Positions 49,376-54,782 of a DNA stretch of 54,782 nt are shown piece by piece. Origin of the DNA: an uncultured Coriobacteriaceae bacterium (lineage in GTDB: Bacteria; Actinomycetota; Coriobacteriia; Coriobacteriales; Eggerthellaceae). The notes beneath the pieces were generated by a model. That model saw only the letters and a program-made list of their open reading frames with translations, ran no database searches and had not been told where the DNA came from. Where the stretch lies: contig UQDJ01000006.1 of NCBI GenBank assembly GCA_900539675.1, positions 1 through 54,782 on the forward strand, written 5' to 3'. Position 1 is the stretch's first letter; each line of letters starts with the position of its first letter. A program made the translations under genes and the position numbers.

Positions 49376-52210
49376 CTAGTTGCTCTTGCCTTCGCCGAAG
49401 TCCATGCCACGCAGTGCATCATTTGCTTGTTTCATGACTTCATCTTCGTCAGTCGTTGAAGCGGCTTCATCGTTTGGCTGCTCATATGTGCCACCTTCAA
49501 GCGATGCCGGTACGTCATCTCCGCCAATCAAATGGCCCGACTTAGTAACAGTGGCCTGATAGTTGCCTTCGCTATCCAAATCGATAGAAATTTCAGCACC
49601 ATCGCCCACTTTGCCTTCAACGATTTCCATAGCGATGCGGTCAGTTACTTCGCGCTGAATCAAACGACGCAGCGGACGAGCACCATACACCGGATCAAAG
49701 CCATCAATTGCCAAGCGTTCACGTGCTGCCGGCGAAACATCAACCGAAATACGACGATCTGCCAAGCGCTGACGTACTGCCTTAAGCTGCAAGTCCACAA
49801 TGGGCTCCATAGCGGCAATGGACAGCGGATTGAACGTGATAACTTCATCGATACGGTTCAAGAACTCCGGACGAAACGTCGTGCTCAATGCCTCATTAAT
49901 CTTCGTGGTCATTTCAGCTAAACGCTTTGCGCCCGTTGCCACATCGGCCTTCATGATGTCTTCCATCATGCGACCCATAGAATCGTTTTCGGTAGCACTG
50001 GCGTATTCGCGGATGGACTGAGATCCCACGTTAGACGTCATGATAATGATGGCGTTCTTGAAGCTTACAACCCTGCCTTGGCTATCGGTCAAACGGCCAT
50101 CGTCAAGCACCTGCAGCAAGATGTTGAACACATCCGGATGAGCCTTTTCGATTTCGTCCAGCAATACCACGCTATACGGACGACGACGTACGGCTTCTGT
50201 CAGCTGACCACCCTCGTCATAGCCCACATATCCCGGAGGTGCACCCACCAAACGCGATACCGAATGCTTCTCCATGTATTCGGACATATCGATACGGACC
50301 ATAGCCTTTTCGGTGTCGAACAGGTATTCTGCCAGCGCCTTTGCCAGCTCAGTCTTACCAACACCGGTAGGACCTAAGAACAAGAAGCTGCCAATAGGAC
50401 GGTTCGGGTCGGATAAGCCTGCACGGTTACGACGAATAGCACCAGCCACTGCCGATACTGCCTGATCCTGGCCAATGACGCGCTCATGCAACTTGTCTTC
50501 CAAGTCCACCAGCTTGGCCATTTCGCCCTGCATCATCTTGGTAACCGGAATACCCGTCCAAGCGGAAACCACTTCTGCGATTTCCTCTTCGCCTACCTCT
50601 TCTTTCAGGATGGCGCCATTTTCCTTGTGGTTCTCCAGAACACTTTCTGCATCGGAGAGCTGCTTTTGCAATGACGGAATAGTGCCATAGCGTAACTCAG
50701 AAGCACGTGCCAAATCGCCTTCGCGCGTGGCTCGCTCTTCTTCGTTTTGAGCAGACTCAATATCGGCCTTGAGGTTCTGAACGTTGACGATGACATCCTT
50801 TTCGTTTTTCCATTCAGCCTTTTGAGCATCCAATGCTTCGCGTGCTGTCGAAATTTCTTTGCGCAATGCCTCCAGACGTTCCTTGCTGGATTCATCGGTT
50901 TCCTTCATCAACGCCTGCTCTTCGATTTGCATCTGGGTAAGCTTGCGCTCCGCCAGATCAACCTCTTCAGGCATCGAGTCAATTTCGATACGCAGGCGGC
51001 TTGCTGCTTCATCCATCAGGTCAATTGCCTTATCGGGCAAGAAACGATCCGAAATGTAGCGGTTGGACAGCTGGGCTGCGGCCACCAAAGCGGAATCCGT
51101 AATGCGAACACCGTGATGGATCTCGTACTTTTCCTTCAAGCCACGCAGGATAGCAATGGTATCTTCCACACTCGGCTCACTTACCATGACCGGCTGGAAA
51201 CGACGTTCCAGAGCAGCATCCTTTTCGATGTACTTGCGGTATTCATCCAACGTGGTGGCACCGATAGCATGCAATTCGCCACGAGCCAGGGCAGGCTTGA
51301 GCATGTTGCCTGCATCCATGGAGCTATCGCCCGTAGAACCAGCACCTACGATGGTGTGCAACTCATCGATGAACAAGATGATCTGACCATCGGATTGCTT
51401 CACTTCGCGCAGTACTGCCTTCAGACGGTCTTCGAATTCACCACGGTATTTAGCACCTGCCAACATTGCTGGCAAATCCAAGGCAATAAGTTCACGGTCC
51501 TTTAAGCTTGAAGGAACATCGCCAGCAACAATACGCTGGGCCAAGCCTTCAACGATAGCCGTCTTACCAACACCAGGCTCACCAATTAACACCGGGTTGT
51601 TCTTCGTACGACGGGACAGCACCTGAATGGTACGACGAATTTCTTCCGAACGACCAATGACCGGATCCATCTTGCCTTCGCGTGCCTGCTGGGTCAGGTT
51701 CTGACCATACTGTTCCAGCACCTCAAATTCAGCCTTGCTCTGAGCATCGGTTACTCGCGTGTCACCACGCAGCTCTTCGTAGGCCTCTTCGATGTTCTTA
51801 CGCGTAATGCCTGAATCGTTTAAGATACGACCCGCTGCACCCTTGTCTTCTGCCAATGCGATGAGCAAGTGCTCACTTGTGGCATACGAATCGCCCAGCT
51901 TTTCGGCGATTTTGACCGCCGAATCAAGAATGTTTACCACATCCGGGGAGGGCGCCGTAATACCCATACCCATAAAGCCGTTGCCACTTACCTTGGGCAT
52001 GCGGCTTTCTTCTTCTTCCACGCGCTGCTGCAAGATTGCCGGATCGGCACCGATGCGCGTGATGATTGATTGCATATTATGCTCGCCTGCAGACAACAGA
52101 GCATCCAACAAATGGATTGGCTCTACGGAAGCTGCCTGCTTGTCGCCTGCAATATTCATTGCAGACCGCAGCGCCTCCTGTGCTGTAAGCGCTAACTTGT
52201 CAAACCTCAT
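49376..52210 (-). CDS. clpB: ATP-dependent disaggregase ClpB
   Basis: 944 residues against about 860 normally. Clp N domain with two repeats (1-145), AAA1 (Walker A GEPGVGKT about 207, ILFIDELHT), M-domain coiled coil about 405-530, AAA2 (Walker A GPTGVGKT about 609, VVLLDEIEKAHPD) and a C-terminal D2 domain. The last 70 or so residues are acidic (EDEVMKQANDALRGMDF), an extension beyond the ClpB core. Works with DnaK to refold aggregates. It lies 164 bp past hspR; that gap holds small dyads (CCGCTC/GAGCGG) but no visible HAIR site, so it may be read through from dnaK. Confidence 0.97.
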   Translation of the reverse strand: MRFDKLALTAQEALRSAMNIAGDKQAASVEPIHLLDALLSAGEHNMQSIITRIGADPAILQQRVEEEESRMPKVSGNGFMGMGITAPSPDVVNILDSAVKIAEKLGDSYATSEHLLIALAEDKGAAGRILNDSGITRKNIEEAYEELRGDTRVTDAQSKAEFEVLEQYGQNLTQQAREGKMDPVIGRSEEIRRTIQVLSRRTKNNPVLIGEPGVGKTAIVEGLAQRIVAGDVPSSLKDRELIALDLPAMLAGAKYRGEFEDRLKAVLREVKQSDGQIILFIDELHTIVGAGSTGDSSMDAGNMLKPALARGELHAIGATTLDEYRKYIEKDAALERRFQPVMVSEPSVEDTIAILRGLKEKYEIHHGVRITDSALVAAAQLSNRYISDRFLPDKAIDLMDEAASRLRIEIDSMPEEVDLAERKLTQMQIEEQALMKETDESSKERLEALRKEISTAREALDAQKAEWKNEKDVIVNVQNLKADIESAQNEEERATREGDLARASELRYGTIPSLQKQLSDAESVLENHKENGAILKEEVGEEEIAEVVSAWTGIPVTKMMQGEMAKLVDLEDKLHERVIGQDQAVSAVAGAIRRNRAGLSDPNRPIGSFLFLGPTGVGKTELAKALAEYLFDTEKAMVRIDMSEYMEKHSVSRLVGAPPGYVGYDEGGQLTEAVRRRPYSVVLLDEIEKAHPDVFNILLQVLDDGRLTDSQGRVVSFKNAIIIMTSNVGSQSIREYASATENDSMGRMMEDIMKADVATGAKRLAEMTTKINEALSTTFRPEFLNRIDEVITFNPLSIAAMEPIVDLQLKAVRQRLADRRISVDVSPAARERLAIDGFDPVYGARPLRRLIQREVTDRIAMEIVEGKVGDGAEISIDLDSEGNYQATVTKSGHLIGGDDVPASLEGGTYEQPNDEAASTTDEDEVMKQANDALRGMDFGEGKSN

Positions 52211-52374
52211 TCATGCTCCTTTCGCTTTTACTCATATCCTTCGTAAAAGTTGTTCCGCTCTCACGATACGAATCGCTGGAGCGGACGGATCCTTATGACG
52301 GGTATATTTGATGCGTTCAAGCCCGCCCGTCTAGCAAAGCTTTGCCGCATCACCGTCACAAGAAAATACCCCTC

Positions 52375-52761
52375 TTATACCAACCGACGAAGCACAATGG
52401 CGTTGCTTTCCTTCACCAGCGAATTCACACTTGCGCGCGTTTCCAACTCGTGCACACGGTCGGCCAAACGACGAACACGCCTGTGCAGTGCGTCAATTTC
52501 TTCGTCGCGATCATCCAGACGTCCCTTCAAATCCAGGATGCGAATAACCCCCGCCAGATTAATACCTTCGTCAGTAAGCTCATTAATCAGCTGCAGACGT
52601 TCAATATCTGCCTGCGAATACATACGCGTGTTGCCACGGGTACGCTGAGGAGATACCAAACCTTTCTGCTCGTATATACGCAAGGTTTGAGGATGGACGC
52701 CCGCAAGTTCCGCCGCCACGCTAATCATGTACAGCGGTCTGTTTTTGTCTTCCATCACCAT
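52375..52761 (-). CDS. hspR: Heat-shock repressor HspR (MerR family)
   Basis: 128 residues. The N-terminal MerR helix-turn-helix starts YMISVAAELAGVHPQTLRIYE and GLVSPQRTRGNTRMYS follows, as in HspR. The C-terminal coiled coil (about 85-105) serves dimerisation. It represses the dnaK operon through HAIR sites, with DnaK as co-repressor; a HAIR site would lie upstream of dnaK, outside the window. Its ATG overlaps the cbpA/dnaJ stop by 7 nt. Confidence 0.94.
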   Translation of the reverse strand: MVMEDKNRPLYMISVAAELAGVHPQTLRIYEQKGLVSPQRTRGNTRMYSQADIERLQLINELTDEGINLAGVIRILDLKGRLDDRDEEIDALHRRVRRLADRVHELETRASVNSLVKESNAIVLRRLV

Positions 52762-53741
52762 GCCCTCACTTTGCTATCCGAGGCTGCTTGGAATTCTTCC
52801 AAGGCCTTTTTCTGTTTATCGTTAAGCGACTTTGGTACTGCAATTTCAAGCTTTACCTTTAAGTCGCCATTACCAGTTGCGTTTTTGCCTAAACGCTTGG
52901 CACCCTTGCCGCGTACGGTGAGCACCGTACCTGACTGAGTACCCGCCGGAACCTTGATGCGTACCTTGACGCCATCCGGTGCCGGAACAACCACATGTGC
53001 GCCCAACGCCGCTTCAGAAAACGTTATCGGAACCGTCATGCACACATCGGCCTTATCGCGCGTGTAGAGCGGATGCTTACCAATATGGATGGTTACCAGC
53101 AGATCGCCAGCAGGACCACCATTGACACCCGGAGCACCCTTGCCCTTTAAACGAACACGGCCACCATCCATAGCACCTGCCGGGATCTTGATGGTCATGG
53201 TTTCTTTTTGAGTGGTTCCCGGACGACCTATACGAATACGCTTTTCGCATCCGTTGAAGGCCTCATCAAAGGAGATCGTCATGGATACCTTTTTATCGGC
53301 ACCCTTCTTAGGCTGCGGCTGATACTGATAGCTTGTCTGACCACCGCGTCCTGCGTTACCGAAATTCCATTCGGTGCCAAACGCGCCTTCGCCATTTCGA
53401 ATACTCTCCAGAATATCCGCCCAGCTACCAAAGCCAGTGCCGCTAAATCCTGCACCTGCCCCGCCAGCGCCCGCAAACGGATTGCCACCGCCTTGACCTT
53501 GCCATGCACCACCGAACGGAATTTGATTTTCGTCAGCCGTGCCATACTGGTCATACAACTTACGTTTTTTATCGTCAGAAAGGACTTCGTAAGCTTCGTT
53601 TATTTCCTTAAACTTTGCTTCGTCACCACCTGCATCGGGATGGTACTTGCGCGCTAACTTACGAAAAGCCTTCTTGATAGTTTGCGCATCCGCATCACGT
53701 GGAACGCCTAGCGTTTTGTAGTAGTCAGGAGTTTGAGCCAT
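52755..53741 (-). CDS. cbpA: J-domain co-chaperone, CbpA/DnaJ2 type without zinc finger
   Basis: 328 residues from the ATG at 53741 (GAGAGG 8 nt upstream; an in-frame GTG lies at 53750). J domain 1-70 with the HPD loop in RKYHPDAGG, a Gly/Phe-rich linker (about 80-125), then two C-terminal beta domains. The four CxxCxGxG zinc modules of DnaJ1 are missing, as in CbpA. Stimulates DnaK ATPase and delivers substrates. Third gene of the dnaK operon. Confidence 0.93.
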   Translation of the reverse strand: MAQTPDYYKTLGVPRDADAQTIKKAFRKLARKYHPDAGGDEAKFKEINEAYEVLSDDKKRKLYDQYGTADENQIPFGGAWQGQGGGNPFAGAGGAGAGFSGTGFGSWADILESIRNGEGAFGTEWNFGNAGRGGQTSYQYQPQPKKGADKKVSMTISFDEAFNGCEKRIRIGRPGTTQKETMTIKIPAGAMDGGRVRLKGKGAPGVNGGPAGDLLVTIHIGKHPLYTRDKADVCMTVPITFSEAALGAHVVVPAPDGVKVRIKVPAGTQSGTVLTVRGKGAKRLGKNATGNGDLKVKLEIAVPKSLNDKQKKALEEFQAASDSKVRAW

Positions 53742-53770
53742 TCGTCCCACCTCTCATTTATCCTTACAAC

Positions 53771-53799
53771 AAGGGCGGACAATTTTCTCGCCCGCCCTT
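53771..53799 (-). terminator. Intra-operon hairpin between grpE and cbpA/dnaJ
   Basis: AAGGGCGG (53771-53778) and CCGCCCTT (53792-53799) with a 13-nt loop. No long T run. Likely reduces read-through or marks mRNA processing rather than fully ending transcription. Confidence 0.5.
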
Positions 53800-53839
53800 G
53801 CACATACTCTCTATTTACCTTGCTGTGCCACCTGAATCG

Positions 53840-54532
53840 TTACTTTGATTCTTCGTCAGAATCTTTATCTTCAGGTTCGCGCTTAGGACCTCCAACAGTT
53901 ACTGCAACCATAGCGTTGCGAATAACCTTCGATCCCATGCGATAGCCTTTCATGTATACCTCGGCCACCGTTTCGTCCGGCACCGACGTATCGTCGACGG
54001 TTGAAACCGCCATTGCCTCTAAGGCATCAAAAGGTTCGCCCTTTGGATCAATAACCTCAACGCCCTGCTTCGACAGCACATCAACCATTTTGGTGTGTAC
54101 CGCTTCTACACCGCTGAGCAGACCCTCTTCGCCGTGCTCTTCGGCATAAGCAATGCTGCGCTCAAAGTCATCAATTACCGGAAGCAAGCTTTCCACTAAC
54201 TTCTCGGCGGCGCGAGCCCTTTCTTCTTCACGCTGTTCATTCATGCGACGACGGTACGTATCCCATTCAGCATGAAGTCGCAAATATTTATCCTGCCAAG
54301 CTGCAGCTTCCTTCTTTGCAGCAGCTACTGGATCTTCCGCATCTTCTTTCGCTTCAGCATCCTTGTCCTTAGCACCTTCGCTAGCGGGGGCATCTTTGGC
54401 ATCTTTGTCGTCAGATGCCTTGGTTTCAGGTGCTTGCTTGGCAGATTCTTCACCGGAGGTGGAGGCGGCTTGCGTCGCCTCCGTGTCCTCTACGGTGTTT
54501 TCACGTACCTCGTCTTTTTCAGGCGCGGCCAT
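53840..54532 (-). CDS. grpE: Nucleotide exchange factor GrpE
   Basis: 230 residues. Acidic, disordered N-terminus (about 1-75, Asp/Glu/Ala/Lys), long helix AAAWQDKYLRLHAEWDTYRRRM and coiled coil, then the compact beta domain with VEVIDPKGEPFDALEAMAV and VYMKGYRMGSKVIRNAMVAV. Speeds ADP release from DnaK. ATG 2 nt after the dnaK stop. Confidence 0.96.
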   Translation of the reverse strand: MAAPEKDEVRENTVEDTEATQAASTSGEESAKQAPETKASDDKDAKDAPASEGAKDKDAEAKEDAEDPVAAAKKEAAAWQDKYLRLHAEWDTYRRRMNEQREEERARAAEKLVESLLPVIDDFERSIAYAEEHGEEGLLSGVEAVHTKMVDVLSKQGVEVIDPKGEPFDALEAMAVSTVDDTSVPDETVAEVYMKGYRMGSKVIRNAMVAVTVGGPKREPEDKDSDEESK

Positions 54533-54534
54533 GA

Positions 54535-54782
54535 TTACTTTTCCTTCTTGTTGTCGTCGTCTACAACCTCAAAGTCGGCTTCGATTGGTTCGTCACCATT
54601 GCCCTGAGATGCAGTACCAGCATTAGCGGCACCTGCTGCACCAGCTGCACCCTGAGCACCTGCTGCGCCCTGAGCGCCGTTCTGGCTGTATACAACTTCT
54701 GCCATCTTGTAGCCAGCCTGCTGCAGAGCTTCAATTGCAGACTTCATTGCAGCAACATCGCTACCTTCCAGCGCAGCCTTGC
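54535..54782 (-). CDS. dnaK: Chaperone DnaK, C-terminal end (5' part outside window)
   Basis: Last 81 or so residues of DnaK: the helical lid end (MKSAIEALQQAGYKMAEVVYS), a Gly/Ala/Gln low-complexity stretch and the conserved EEVD-like tail IEADFEVVDDDNKKEK. The gene runs off the right edge. It heads the dnaK-grpE-cbpA-hspR-clpB cluster. Confidence 0.93.
   Translation of the reverse strand, partial: KAALEGSDVAAMKSAIEALQQAGYKMAEVVYSQNGAQGAAGAQGAAGAAGAANAGTASQGNGDEPIEADFEVVDDDNKKEK

Noticed and set aside
52211..52374. HAIR operator upstream of clpB
   Set aside because: No CTTGAGT-N7-ACTCAAG-like site; only small unrelated dyads.

Overview
The window looks like a chromosome segment of an anaerobic actinobacterium of the class Coriobacteriia (Eggerthellales-like, possibly one of the smaller-genome oral members). 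This is inferred from gene content, not from a marker gene. The evidence is an hspR-linked dnaK-grpE-dnaJ-clpB cluster, a sortase-anchored giant surface protein with tandem isopeptide domains, indolepyruvate oxidoreductase with a phenylacetate-CoA-ligase-type enzyme, TRAP and amino-acid/peptide ABC importers, and mid-range GC. No rRNA, CRISPR array, prophage or intact insertion sequence is visible.

Layout. 1-2781 is a minus-strand TRAP transporter (dctP cut by the window edge). A divergent BaiA-like short-chain dehydrogenase follows at 3565-4320. 4565-13314 is a giant wall-anchored adhesin: 11 tandem FctA/Spy0128-like domains, all with the Lys and Asn expected for isopeptide bonds. Its signal peptide is out of frame with the body at two G runs, G6 and G11, so it looks phase-variable or switched off. 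13566-16015 holds small membrane proteins, an SRPBCC protein and a divergent TetR regulator. tRNA-Thr(CGU) is at 16250-16325 and a GT28 lipid glycosyltransferase at 16504-17751. 18070-21378 is a polar amino-acid ABC importer (two permeases, ATPase, lipoprotein). 21705-23123 is a GlcD-type FAD oxidase. 23416-29604 is a five-gene operon of a SAM methyltransferase and a complete peptide/nickel-type ABC importer.

30004-33438 pairs an aldehyde dehydrogenase with a divergent MocR regulator. 33512-38834 holds an opine-dehydrogenase-family protein, paaK-like ligase, iorB and iorA, consistent with fermentation of amino acids, probably aromatic, to acyl-CoA and ATP. purE, a HAD phosphatase, a LytS/LytR-type two-component pair, a TauE/SafE exporter, a GT2 glycosyltransferase, rsgA, an OB-fold membrane protein and trkH follow. 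The right end is clpB, hspR, a cbpA-type dnaJ, grpE and the 3' end of dnaK.

The most unusual property of the window is its many short tandem repeats. At least five arrays lie on stop codons and copy the last codons and stop of the gene: ATPase (22 bp), opine dehydrogenase (22 bp), LytTR regulator (19 bp), rsgA (18 bp) and, degenerately, the GT2 gene. Others lie just past a stop codon (HAD, 25 bp; SDR, 27 bp; ALDH, about 42 bp). A second set lies inside genes and always has a period divisible by three: 15 and 33 bp in the double ATPase, 12 and 15 bp in iorA, 18 bp in the OB-fold gene. Together with the poly-G tract this points to a replication-slippage-rich genome, or to an undescribed class of 3'-end repeat.
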